A stretch of DNA of 23,930 bases, from assembly GCA_904501895.1 (NCBI GenBank), contig CAJGCX010000013.1, positions 1 through 23,930 on the forward strand, given 5' to 3'. The notes beneath the pieces were generated by a model. The model saw only the letters and a list, made by a program, of their open reading frames with translations, ran no database searches and was not told where the DNA came from. The DNA is from Clostridiaceae bacterium (GTDB lineage: Bacteria > Bacillota > Clostridia > Oscillospirales > Acutalibacteraceae). This document shows positions 1-8,008 of the stretch, in pieces. The position numbers and the translations under genes are program-made. Positions within the stretch are counted from its first letter, which is position 1, and every line of letters starts with the position of its first letter.

Positions 1-36
1 CCAGCGTATACAATTCCATTTTAATAGCAGTTTAAT

Positions 37-65
37 ATTATATACAAGTCAAGTCAATATGTCAA
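37..65 (-). promoter_or_regulatory. Consensus sigma-A promoter reading leftward out of the window
   Basis: On the minus strand a perfect -35 (TTGACA, 60-65) and a perfect -10 (TATAAT, 37-42) are separated by exactly 17 bases. It points left, so a gene divergent from the DUF815 ATPase should begin just outside the window. TTGAC recurs inside the spacer (57-53 and 52-48). No comparable plus-strand promoter for the ATPase gene was found in bases 1-109. Confidence 0.7.
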
Positions 66-109
66 GACCTAAATTGTAAATTTTTGAAATATTTTAAGGA
101 AGTTTATTT

Positions 110-1291
110 ATGGAGAATTTTAACCGTTTAATTTTATCAGCAAGGGCAGTTGCTTTATTTAAAAATGTAATAAATAATAAATGTATTGCTTCATTGTTAA
201 AGCTGCTTGAGGCTGACTCAGATAATGAAGAGGAATTTCTTTCACTTTATTCTGATTTCATTTCGCTTCTTTACGAAAAGACAGATGACTTGTGCGAATA
301 CATAAACTCACTTTTGCAGAATGATGAAAACATATATGTAAGGGACTCCGCTAAAGGGCAGGCTTCCCCTATTCTTCAGAAGGCTTTAGAAAATGAGCTT
401 GACTTCTTTGAGTCACTTTCAAAAATCACTTGTGATGATGTAAAGAAAATTATTAATACAGACATTTACCTTCCTGAATGGAAAAACAGTAACCTTTCAG
501 TTAAAGAGGAATACATCAGAAAGATTTCATCAATTAAAACCACAGGTTATGGCGTTTATGCCACTCACAGAATGTTTTTATATAAGGATAACGAGATTGT
601 ACCTGTAAAATTCCCTGACCCTCAACGACTTTCACAGATGAGCGGTTACGAGCTTGAAAGACAAAAGGTAATTGACAACACAATGGCATTGATTCAGGGT
701 AAGCCCTGCAACAATGTGCTTTTGTATGGTGATGCAGGTAGTGGTAAGAGCAGTACAATCAAGGCTATCGTCAATGAATATTACGAAATGGGTCTCAGAC
801 TTATTGAAATCAAGAAAAATCAGCTTTACTCATTACCCGATGTAATTGAAAAGCTTGCCGACAATCCGTTGAAGTTCATTATCTTTATTGATGACCTGAG
901 CTTTTCCACAAATGACAATGACTTTGGTGCACTGAAAGCAATTCTTGAAGGTGGCGTTGCAGGTAAAACTGAAAATATTGCAATTTATGCAACAAGCAAC
1001 AGAAAAAATCTTGTTAAAGAGAATTTTAACGACAGAAACGGTGATGATATACATCTTCAGGATACAATTCAGGAGGTTATGAGTCTTTCTGCAAGATTTG
1101 GTCTTAAAATTACTTTCTCTAAACCTAATAAAGATTTGTATTTATCTATTGTAGAAAATCTTTCTGTGCAGTATAATATAGATATATCTAAAGATGAATT
1201 GTCAATTCAGGCTGAGGCTTTTGCTCTTCGTAATGGTGGCAGAAGTCCAAGAACAGCAAAGCAATTTATTGAATATTTAGCTTCTAAATAA
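110..1291 (+). CDS. DUF815-family AAA+ ATPase
   Basis: A 393-residue P-loop ATPase of the DUF815 family, a widespread bacterial group of unknown cellular role. A helical N-terminal region (about 1-180) leads into the family signature around the P-loop. Walker A is GDAGSGKS (207-214) and Walker B is FIIFIDD (256-262). A sensor-1-like segment (YATSN) lies about 30 residues further on, and the end (RNGGRSPRTAKQF) resembles an arginine-containing AAA+ lid. No signal peptide or membrane segment, so cytoplasmic. The ATG has a good SD (AAGGAAG, 96-102) 7 bases upstream. The stop overlaps the lacZ SD, so the two genes are almost certainly co-transcribed. Nothing in the sequence links it functionally to sugar use. 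Family assignment is firm; substrate and role are unknown. Confidence 0.88.
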   Translation: MENFNRLILSARAVALFKNVINNKCIASLLKLLEADSDNEEEFLSLYSDFISLLYEKTDDLCEYINSLLQNDENIYVRDSAKGQASPILQKALENELDFFESLSKITCDDVKKIINTDIYLPEWKNSNLSVKEEYIRKISSIKTTGYGVYATHRMFLYKDNEIVPVKFPDPQRLSQMSGYELERQKVIDNTMALIQGKPCNNVLLYGDAGSGKSSTIKAIVNEYYEMGLRLIEIKKNQLYSLPDVIEKLADNPLKFIIFIDDLSFSTNDNDFGALKAILEGGVAGKTENIAIYATSNRKNLVKENFNDRNGDDIHLQDTIQEVMSLSARFGLKITFSKPNKDLYLSIVENLSVQYNIDISKDELSIQAEAFALRNGGRSPRTAKQFIEYLASK

Positions 1292-1302
1292 GGAGAGGAA
1301 AT

Positions 1303-4300
1303 ATGAGAAACTATAAGTACGATTGGGAAAATCCCGCAATTTTCAAAAAGAATAAGGAAGACGGTCACGTTATCGCCTTTTCTTATGACAATGAATCAGA
1401 TGCATTAAACCGTGTTGCACCTGAATCAAAAATGACTCTTAACGGCACATGGAAATTCCATTGGCAGAGAGGATTGAACGACTGTCCTACAGATTTTTAC
1501 AAGGACAGCTTTGATATGTCTTTCTGGAAAGATATTACTGTTCCTTCAGTCTGGCAGTTGGGAAATCAGGAATACGGCAGTTATCCTTACTATTATGCAA
1601 GTACATTCTGTCGTGCAATCAGCAGAAGCAAGAATAAGATTCCTTCAATTGACCACACAATGCAGGAAATCGGTATTTATGTAAGAGATTTTGATATGCC
1701 AGACCACTTTGACGGTCAGGAAATCTTCTTACACTTTGGTGCTGCAAAATCTGCTATTGAAGTTTACCTCAACGGTGAATATGTTGGTTATTCACAGGGT
1801 TCAATGACTCCTCACGAATTTGATATTACAAAATTTGTACGTAAGGGCTCAAACAGAGTTGCAGTTAAGGTTTACCGTTTCTCTGACGGTGCATATCTTG
1901 AAAATCAGGATATGTGGCTTCTTTGTGGTCTTTACAGAGAGGTTTATGTTTTTGCTGAGCCTAAAAAGTGTGTTCGTGATTTCTATATCACAACTGACCT
2001 TGACAAGGATTACAAGGATAGTGACACAACTCTTGAAATTAAGGTTAATGATTATGCAGGTAGTGGCTCTGCTACAGTTAAGGCTGAAATCATTGACGGT
2101 GATGAGAGAATTTTACTTGGTGAAGCAGAATTCAATGGCTCTGCAAATCTCAAGTTCAATAAAAATATTGAAAATCCAAAGAAATGGTCTGCTGAAACAC
2201 CATATCTTTATAAATTGCTTATAAGCATTACTGCTGACGGTAAGACTACATACAAATCAATCCGTTTCGGCTTCAAGAAGGTTGAAATTATCGGTGAAAG
2301 AATTCTTTTCAACGGTCAGCCATTATTACTTCGTGGTGTTAACCGCCACGACTTTGACCCTGATTACGGTTGGGCTGTTCCTACTGAAAGATATCATCAG
2401 GACTTGAACTTTATGAAGAATGCGAATATTAACTCTATCCGTACTTCTCACTACCCTGATGACCCATATTTCTATGACCTTTGTGACGAATACGGCTTCT
2501 ACGTTATGGACGAATGTGACCTTGAAACTCACGGTGTACGTCGTAAGGGTGTTCCCGGGGATAACCCAATGTGGACAGGCGCTGTTGTTGACAGAATGGA
2601 GAGAATGGTTCTTCGTGACAGAAACCACGCTTGTGTATTTATGTGGTCTCTTGGTAACGAAGCCGGTGACGGCAACAACTTTATGGAAATGAAGAAGGCT
2701 GCACTCAAAATTGACAGCACACGTCAGTTCCACTATGAGGGTGACTTCAACTTCACAAAGAGTGACGTTATTTCAAGAATGTATCCTGTTGAATCAGTTA
2801 TGAAAAAGCTTTGCAATAAGGAGCCTATTACAATCTCACTTTATGACAATATTGCAAATGCTCTTGCTGCTGACTCAAAGCCAATCAAGAAAGAGGATTA
2901 TTGCAGACCTGTAATGCTTTGTGAATATGCTCACGCTATGGAAAACAGCCTTGGTAACTTCCAGGAATATATGGATGACTTTGAAGCTCATGACCATATG
3001 TGTGGTGGTTACATCTGGGACTTTGTTGACCAGGCTATCCGTAAAAAGACACCTGAGGGTGACCAGTGGCTTTACGGTACTGACTTTGAGCCATTTGAAC
3101 CAGGCAGATATACTCACCTTCCAAACACAACTGCTATGACAGGCTCTAATACATATTTCAACGCTAATGGTATTATCACAGCTGACAGAAAGCCTCACCC
3201 ATCATACTTTGAGGTTAAGAAGGTTTACTGTGAAATCAAGGTTAAGGAAAGAGATTTAGAAAAGGGTGAATTTACTCTTATCAATAAAAAGAACTTTACT
3301 GACCTTGCTGACTTTGAATTCAAGTGGAGCTTACAGGCTGAGGGTGTTGAGGTGCAGAGTGGTGTTGTTGACATTAACTGTGGACCTAAGGAAACTCTTG
3401 ACTTTACAATTCCTTACGACCTTGCTTCTCTTCCTGAAAAGGAATGTGTGCTTATTATTTCATTCCTTAACAAGACTGCAAAGCCTTGGTGTGAAGCAGG
3501 ATATGAACAGGGCTTTGACCAGTTTGTAGTTAAAGAAGCAAAGGCTGAAGAAAAGACAGTTGACGGTAATGTTACATTCGTTAAGAACAGCAACACAGTA
3601 TTTACTAACGGTGAAAACTTCAGTATCAAGATTGACGGTGGTAAAATCACATCACTTAAATATGATGGTAAGGAATACTTAAAATCAGCAGTTGCACCTA
3701 ACTATTTCCGTGCACTTACTGACAACGATTTCTCAAACCTTAACTTCATTCCGTTCTTGCTTCCATTTACTCCATATCTTAACTGGCAGAGAGCAACAAA
3801 GGGTGCAAAAGGCACAGTTAAGAATGTAAGCAAAAATGGTAAGGGTCAGGTTGTAATCGATATCGATTGGAGCGTTCAGTTCTTCTCAGCTGTTACATCA
3901 ACAATCGTTGTTAATGCTGACGGTAGTGTTGAGGTTACTCATACAGGTACACCAAAGGGACTTAACCTTACTCGTTTCGGTACAATGATGGGACTTCTTC
4001 GTGAATTTGACCAGGTTAAGTGGTACGGTCGTGGTCCTCAGGAAACATACTTTGACCGTAAGACAGGTGGTAAGATTACAATCCACGAAAAGAATGTTGC
4101 CGACCTTGAGCATCACTATATGAGACCTCAGGAAAACGGTAACCGTACTGATGTAAGATGGGTTGAAATCAGAAATAAAGACAATCAGGGTCTTCGTTTT
4201 GAAGCTATGGGTGACACACCAATCTGCTTCAGCGCATGGCACTACACACAGGACCAGCTTCATATGGCAAAGCACATCCACGAATTACCACACTATGATA

Positions 4301-4437
4301 TTACAACATTCAACGTCGACTTAAATCAAATCGGTGTTGGTGGCGATATGCCGGGTGACGCACAGGTTCGTGAAAAGTATCAGATGAAACCGAATAAGGA
4401 ATACACATACACATTCCGTATTTCACCAATTAAATAA
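1303..4437 (+). CDS. lacZ: Beta-galactosidase, GH2 family (LacZ type)
   Basis: Hydrolyses beta-D-galactosides such as lactose in the cytoplasm. At 1044 residues it matches the LacZ long form. Domain order: GH2 sugar-binding domain (about 40-215), immunoglobulin-like domain (about 225-322), TIM barrel (about 325-610), linker domain, and a C-terminal beta-sandwich (about 770-1040). The general acid/base is Glu453 in SLGNEAGDG and the nucleophile is Glu541 in MLCEYAHAMENS. RGVNRHD (344-350) and RTSHYPDDP also fit the family. There is no signal peptide. The SD (AGGAGAGGAA, 1291-1300) overlaps the preceding stop codon, making the ATG at 1303 secure and implying translational coupling to the DUF815 gene. 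Galactoside specificity is inferred from the LacZ-like architecture; a few GH2 relatives act on other beta-glycosides. Confidence 0.95.
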   Translation: MRNYKYDWENPAIFKKNKEDGHVIAFSYDNESDALNRVAPESKMTLNGTWKFHWQRGLNDCPTDFYKDSFDMSFWKDITVPSVWQLGNQEYGSYPYYYASTFCRAISRSKNKIPSIDHTMQEIGIYVRDFDMPDHFDGQEIFLHFGAAKSAIEVYLNGEYVGYSQGSMTPHEFDITKFVRKGSNRVAVKVYRFSDGAYLENQDMWLLCGLYREVYVFAEPKKCVRDFYITTDLDKDYKDSDTTLEIKVNDYAGSGSATVKAEIIDGDERILLGEAEFNGSANLKFNKNIENPKKWSAETPYLYKLLISITADGKTTYKSIRFGFKKVEIIGERILFNGQPLLLRGVNRHDFDPDYGWAVPTERYHQDLNFMKNANINSIRTSHYPDDPYFYDLCDEYGFYVMDECDLETHGVRRKGVPGDNPMWTGAVVDRMERMVLRDRNHACVFMWSLGNEAGDGNNFMEMKKAALKIDSTRQFHYEGDFNFTKSDVISRMYPVESVMKKLCNKEPITISLYDNIANALAADSKPIKKEDYCRPVMLCEYAHAMENSLGNFQEYMDDFEAHDHMCGGYIWDFVDQAIRKKTPEGDQWLYGTDFEPFEPGRYTHLPNTTAMTGSNTYFNANGIITADRKPHPSYFEVKKVYCEIKVKERDLEKGEFTLINKKNFTDLADFEFKWSLQAEGVEVQSGVVDINCGPKETLDFTIPYDLASLPEKECVLIISFLNKTAKPWCEAGYEQGFDQFVVKEAKAEEKTVDGNVTFVKNSNTVFTNGENFSIKIDGGKITSLKYDGKEYLKSAVAPNYFRALTDNDFSNLNFIPFLLPFTPYLNWQRATKGAKGTVKNVSKNGKGQVVIDIDWSVQFFSAVTSTIVVNADGSVEVTHTGTPKGLNLTRFGTMMGLLREFDQVKWYGRGPQETYFDRKTGGKITIHEKNVADLEHHYMRPQENGNRTDVRWVEIRNKDNQGLRFEAMGDTPICFSAWHYTQDQLHMAKHIHELPHYDITTFNVDLNQIGVGGDMPGDAQVREKYQMKPNKEYTYTFRISPIK

Positions 4438-4440
4438 GCA

Positions 4441-4468
4441 CAAAATTCAAAATGCAAAGTGCAAAATT
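4441..4468. repeat. Heptanucleotide tandem repeat, four copies
   Basis: Four contiguous 7-base units: CAAAATT, CAAAATG, CAAAGTG, CAAAATT. They sit between the lacZ stop and the terminator hairpin. They are not a protein-coding motif. Confidence 0.75.
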
Positions 4469-4470
4469 AA

Positions 4471-4496
4471 CCCCGAACAGGAAATCCTGCTCGGGG
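4471..4496. terminator. Bidirectional rho-independent terminator between convergent genes
   Basis: Arms CCCCGAACAGG and CCTGCTCGGGG around an AAAT loop form an 11-bp stem with one imperfect pair. That pair is A-C when read on plus but G-U on minus, so the stem is slightly better for the minus-strand phosphoesterase gene. The plus side is followed by TTTT and the minus side by TTAATTTT. It ends lacZ (stop 4437) and the phosphoesterase (stop 4514). Confidence 0.85.
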
Positions 4497-4513
4497 TTTT
4501 CACTTTATAGCTT

Positions 4514-5554
4514 TTATGCTTCTATCTTTTCAAAATGATACATTTCTTTTGTGTTTTCTTGTGTTACATCAATTACTGTCAATGTGCATGATGGAATTAA
4601 ATCATCAGGATGTGATGCACTGTATCCGCTCACGCTACTCAACTGATAAAATCTGCCGTTATAGAAATGGCACATGTTGTTACTGTGAACATGACCTATT
4701 GAAATAAGAGAAATGTATTCATTATCTGCTGTCATTTCATCAAACAGTTTGTTTTCTGTGATTGTATCAAGTGCATACACATACGCAGACGGAAAGCCTT
4801 CATATGCTTCACCTTTTTCAAAAGCATCTTTAAATGCAGGTGTATTCATATGGAAAAATACACTTGTTTTTACTTTTCTGCTTTCAATTCCATCAAGCAA
4901 CCAATTAATTTGACTTTCTTTTATGTAGTCATATTTTCCTATTGCCTTAATTGTTCTTGCATTGCTATCCATAATAGCCAGTGAATGTGCCAACTTGCCT
5001 TCATATTCAAGGTCAACAAAGAATTGCATATCTCCGTCAACGTCTTTTTCATTTCCACAGACAAAATTTTCATACTGCATAAGATATGCAATAACATCTT
5101 CGTTTTCCCCGTCAAATTCACTGTCGTTATTACCGGGAATAAATGTCCAAGGTATATTATAACTGTCAACAAGGTCAGCAAAAACCTTTAACCCACCATA
5201 TTTATCATAATCAGAAACAAGATTAAACCCATCAACGATATCACCGTTGGCAACAATAAAATCACAAGGTGTTTTATCAAGAATAACTTTTAAATCAGTT
5301 ATTGTTTTTTTATCATTTTCGCAAGTACCGTTGAAAAAGTGAGTGTCGTTGATTTTTAAAACAGTAAACTTTCCGTCATCACCCACATCATATGTAATCG
5401 AATTTTGATTGTATATTTCTTCATAACTATGTACAAGGTCTTTGGGTGCATTGAAATTAAAACGATATAAAACATATCCGCCAAAAGCTCCGCCACAGAC
5501 AATTACAACTGCTAACACAACTGCAATTGCTTTAATTATATTCTTCTTATTCAT
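4514..5554 (-). CDS. Membrane-anchored calcineurin-like metallophosphoesterase
   Basis: A 346-residue binuclear-metal phosphoesterase with an N-terminal membrane segment (about 5-30), so the catalytic domain is probably extracytoplasmic. Metal-site motifs in order: NDTH (Asp70, His72), NGDIVDG (Asp105, Asp108), PGNND (Asn142), FFHMN (His235) and GHVH (His288, His290). The usual GNHD motif is GNND here (Asn143 replaces the common His), a variant found in some phosphodiesterase branches. I start at the ATG at 5554, where GGAG lies 8 bases upstream. A longer frame from 5614 would begin inside the promoter -10 region, upstream of the expected transcript start, and is rejected. It is divergent from the XRE gene and shares its palindromic control region. 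The substrate (nucleotide, lipid phosphate or phosphodiester) cannot be read from the sequence. Confidence 0.88.
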   Translation of the reverse strand: MNKKNIIKAIAVVLAVVIVCGGAFGGYVLYRFNFNAPKDLVHSYEEIYNQNSITYDVGDDGKFTVLKINDTHFFNGTCENDKKTITDLKVILDKTPCDFIVANGDIVDGFNLVSDYDKYGGLKVFADLVDSYNIPWTFIPGNNDSEFDGENEDVIAYLMQYENFVCGNEKDVDGDMQFFVDLEYEGKLAHSLAIMDSNARTIKAIGKYDYIKESQINWLLDGIESRKVKTSVFFHMNTPAFKDAFEKGEAYEGFPSAYVYALDTITENKLFDEMTADNEYISLISIGHVHSNNMCHFYNGRFYQLSSVSGYSASHPDDLIPSCTLTVIDVTQENTKEMYHFEKIEA

Positions 5555-5602
5555 AGCATCATCTCCTATAATCATTGTATTTTTTCTAATACTATTTCCT
5601 AT

Positions 5603-5631
5603 AATATATCGCAAATTGAGATAATTGTCAA
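5603..5631 (-). promoter_or_regulatory. Sigma-A promoter of the metallophosphoesterase gene
   Basis: The minus strand shows TTGACA (5626-5631), a 17-base spacer and TATATT (5603-5608). Transcription should start near 5596, which supports the ATG at 5554. Both boxes lie within the nested palindrome at 5607-5648. Confidence 0.8.
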
Positions 5632-5648
5632 TATCTCGTTATGCGATA
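5607..5648. promoter_or_regulatory. 42-bp nested palindrome, candidate XRE operator
   Basis: Two inverted repeats share one centre (5627.5). The inner arms are GAGATA (5618-5623) and TATCTC (5632-5637); the outer arms are TATCGCA (5607-5613) and TGCGATA (5642-5648). The element covers the -35 and reaches the -10 of the divergent phosphoesterase promoter, and lies 28 bases before the XRE start codon. This is what an autoregulatory operator for a small XRE repressor would look like. The symmetry is observed; binding is inferred. Confidence 0.65.
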
Positions 5649-5676
5649 CTGTAAAATCCTTTTTAAGGTGATTATT

Positions 5677-5880
5677 ATGAGATTAAAAGATTTACGTGAA
5701 GACAACGATGTAAAACAAAAAGAACTTGCAGAATATCTTAATATAAAACAAAATACCTATTCACAGTATGAAAATGGTAAACGTGAAATTCCATTAGATA
5801 CATTGTGTAAGTTAGCAGACTACTATAACACAAGTATTGACTATCTTATCGGTAGAACTAACAACCCAAACAGGATATAA
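5677..5880 (+). CDS. Small XRE-family helix-turn-helix regulator
   Basis: A 67-residue protein consisting only of a Cro/CI-type HTH domain. The pattern fits closely: LRED at the N-terminus, KQKELAEYLNIKQNTYSQYE as the HTH pair, then GKREIPLDTLCKLADYY and the closing DYLIGR typical of clostridial XRE repressors. It has no effector-binding or protease domain, so it probably acts as a simple DNA-binding dimer. The ATG at 5677 follows AAGGTG (5665-5670) at 6 bases. A longer frame from 5641 would start inside the palindrome without an SD and is not used. It is divergent from the phosphoesterase gene, with the nested palindrome between them. A weak plus-strand promoter (TTGTCA at 5625, TACTGT at 5647) would also overlap that palindrome. 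Autoregulation plus control of the neighbour is an inference. Confidence 0.92.
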   Translation: MRLKDLREDNDVKQKELAEYLNIKQNTYSQYENGKREIPLDTLCKLADYYNTSIDYLIGRTNNPNRI

Positions 5881-5883
5881 ATA

Positions 5884-5914
5884 AGGCGTACAGAGTACAA
5901 AATCTGTACGCTTT
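5884..5914 (+). terminator. Rho-independent terminator of the XRE gene
   Basis: Perfect 9-bp arms GCGTACAGA (5886-5894) and TCTGTACGC (5903-5911), extended by flanking A/T pairs and a G-U, are followed by TTTATTATT. It begins 4 bases after the stop codon. Confidence 0.85.
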
Positions 5915-5918
5915 ATTA

Positions 5919-5947
5919 TTGAAAATACACTTAGTATGATGTATAAT
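5919..5947 (+). promoter_or_regulatory. Sigma-A promoter of the secreted hydrolase-like gene
   Basis: TTGAAA (5919-5924), a 17-base spacer and a perfect TATAAT (5942-5947). It starts 5 bases after the XRE terminator stem, so the next gene is an independent unit. Confidence 0.8.
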
Positions 5948-5976
5948 CTCATTATATTAAAAAGGAGGAAGTTCTT

Positions 5977-7803
5977 ATGAAATCAATCCGTTCACAAACT
6001 ATTTCAGTAATTCTCGTGCTTTCATTACTTTTTTCTATGACAGCACTTACTGCAACTGCAGTTGATGCACCTTGTAACTGTGGGCAATGTCCGTCAATCG
6101 TTATTCCAGGACTTTTTCAGTCTGATGTACGTTATCTTGATGAAAACGGGGAACCAATGCTTAATTCAGAGGGCGAACCTTATTCTGCTCCATTCTTTAT
6201 GGAGGCCACAGGTGACGTTGTTAAATTAGCACTTGAGGAAGCTTTAATACCATTGGCATCATTACTTATAACACAAAAAGACCTTGAAAACCGTTGTGCA
6301 AACGCTATTGCCGATGTTTTAGGTGAAGCCTTACTCGGTAATCTTAAATTAGATGAATACGGTCATCCAATCAAGAATATTCAGGCTGACAAATACAACA
6401 CAAGCCTTGCTAATCTTACTGAAGAGCAGCGAGAATATGCACTTGACCAGATTCCACTTGATGCTTATGCAGAAATTGCAGGCTTTGACCACCTTTATTT
6501 CCTCTCTTATGTTCACACAGGCAATATTATTGATACAGCAAAGGAGCTTTATGACCTTATTCAGATTGCAAAGGAAGAAACAGGCCACGATAAGGTGAAT
6601 CTTGTGCCAATCAGTCAGGGTGGCTCTATTGCAAATGCACTTATGCAGTTATACATAGATAAGGGTGAAGAATTCAGCGACGATATAAACAGAGTATGTT
6701 ACGTTGTTCCTGCTGCTGATGGTGCTTGTATCCTTGGTGATATTTATCGTCACGGCCTTATTGACGACCCTGAAGCACTTTACGGCTATATGATTCCGTC
6801 ACTTCTTGACGAGGAAAGCGAATACCTTGCATATATTATCAACATTGTCCTCCGTCTTTTCCCTGAAGCTGACCTTAACAATATTCTTGACACAGCTGTT
6901 TATACGCTTGTTGAGGATTATCTTGAGTATTCAACATGTCTTTGGGGTCTTATTCCATCTTATGACTATCCAACCTGTAGAGAAATGTATCTGACTGACC
7001 CTGAGGATGTTCACATCCTTGAGCAGACAGACTGGTACTACAATGCACAGGTAAATTCAAGAAAAAACATTCTTGATGCACAGTCAAAGGGTGTTGAATT
7101 TTTTGACATTGTGGATTACAACTATGTTCAGTATAAAATTTTTGACAATTGGGATAAAATGAATAGTGACGGTATTATCCACACTGACTCCGAATCATTT
7201 GGTGCAACCTCTGTTGCAGTAAACGTATCACTTCCTGATGATTATGTTCAGGCAAACACATATTGCACTGACCCTGAAAATCACAACCATATTGATGAAG
7301 GCAGACTCCTTGACGCATCAACAGGTATTCTTTGTGAGCGTTCATTCTACTTTGTAAATCAGAATCACGAAAGCACTGCAAGAAATGATGTTATTATCAG
7401 ACTTGTTATCCGAATCCTCACTGACTCAACCTTTGATAACATTTATTCCGACCCTGCTTTCCCACAATTCAATTTTGCAAGAAACTCTATCAAAACTATT
7501 GAATTTTATGAAACATGGAAGAATTACGATACCTCCAATTTAGATGAAGCAACTGCAAAGGAATTTGAAGAAGCTTCCAAGGAGCTTGGTGTTGCAATTG
7601 AAAGCACATATATGCCAACTGAGGAATTTGACGCTACTGTAGAGAGATTTGAAAATGTGGTTTATGTAATTGAAAACGGTGAGCCTGAAGCAACGGAAGA
7701 CGATGGCTTTATGAAAGCAATTACAATCATTCTTCGCATTACCAACACAATTATGCTTAAAATCTTTGGTGGAAAAGGATTTTCAGACATAGCTTTTAAA
7801 TAA
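5977..7803 (+). CDS. Secreted alpha/beta-hydrolase-like protein
   Basis: A 608-residue exported protein with a clear Sec signal peptide (about 1-29: Lys/Arg N-region, hydrophobic core, TATAVDA cleavage area). The mature N-terminus has a short Cys cluster (CNCGQC, 33-38) and then IVIPGLFQS, which resembles the first strand and oxyanion loop of lipase-like folds. VNLVPISQGGS (207-217) looks like the nucleophile elbow with Ser213, and the NHNHIDEG segment (435-442) could supply the catalytic His. The last 30 residues contain a hydrophobic amphipathic stretch (about 579-597). The SD AGGAGG (5963-5968) is 8 bases from the ATG. The elbow is not the textbook GxSxG, and the total length exceeds ordinary lipases, so the hydrolase assignment is tentative and the substrate unknown. 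It has its own promoter and terminator. Confidence 0.75.
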   Translation: MKSIRSQTISVILVLSLLFSMTALTATAVDAPCNCGQCPSIVIPGLFQSDVRYLDENGEPMLNSEGEPYSAPFFMEATGDVVKLALEEALIPLASLLITQKDLENRCANAIADVLGEALLGNLKLDEYGHPIKNIQADKYNTSLANLTEEQREYALDQIPLDAYAEIAGFDHLYFLSYVHTGNIIDTAKELYDLIQIAKEETGHDKVNLVPISQGGSIANALMQLYIDKGEEFSDDINRVCYVVPAADGACILGDIYRHGLIDDPEALYGYMIPSLLDEESEYLAYIINIVLRLFPEADLNNILDTAVYTLVEDYLEYSTCLWGLIPSYDYPTCREMYLTDPEDVHILEQTDWYYNAQVNSRKNILDAQSKGVEFFDIVDYNYVQYKIFDNWDKMNSDGIIHTDSESFGATSVAVNVSLPDDYVQANTYCTDPENHNHIDEGRLLDASTGILCERSFYFVNQNHESTARNDVIIRLVIRILTDSTFDNIYSDPAFPQFNFARNSIKTIEFYETWKNYDTSNLDEATAKEFEEASKELGVAIESTYMPTEEFDATVERFENVVYVIENGEPEATEDDGFMKAITIILRITNTIMLKIFGGKGFSDIAFK

Positions 7804-7816
7804 GTATAAAATAGCA

Positions 7817-7845
7817 AAACGGACAGATTAAAAACCTGTCCGTTT
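7817..7845 (+). terminator. Rho-independent terminator of the secreted hydrolase-like gene
   Basis: Perfect 10-bp arms AAACGGACAG (7817-7826) and CTGTCCGTTT (7836-7845) with a 9-base loop, followed by ATTGTTTG. It lies 13 bases after the stop codon. Confidence 0.85.
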
Positions 7846-7895
7846 ATTGTTTGATTGGTAAATTGGAGGTTATCGGAAAGTTAATGAGTGTCATG

Positions 7896-8001
7896 GTAGG
7901 GCGGGGTCTCGATCTCACCTGCCGAATTACACCAACACCAAAGAGAACGACAAATTATAATTTGAAATGAAAATCGGCGGAGTCCATTGACCCCGCCCTA
8001 C
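7896..8001. repeat. Inverted-repeat element with perfect 13-bp ends
   Basis: The ends are GTAGGGCGGGGTC (7896-7908) and its exact reverse complement (7989-8001). Complementarity continues imperfectly inward: ACCTGCCGA on the left faces TCGGCGGAGT on the right. The arms are clearly more GC-rich than the surroundings. It contains no credible gene. It resembles a MITE or a dispersed intergenic hairpin element. Copy number elsewhere in the genome cannot be known from this window. Confidence 0.7.
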
Positions 8002-8008
8002 TTATATA

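Noticed and set aside
1303..4437. Long antisense and out-of-frame reading frames within lacZ
   Set aside because: They are shadows created by the codon bias of a highly biased gene; none has an SD or family match.
5555..5614. Longer N-terminus for the metallophosphoesterase (start at 5614)
   Set aside because: It would begin within the promoter -10 region, upstream of the expected transcript start; the ATG at 5554 has a proper SD.
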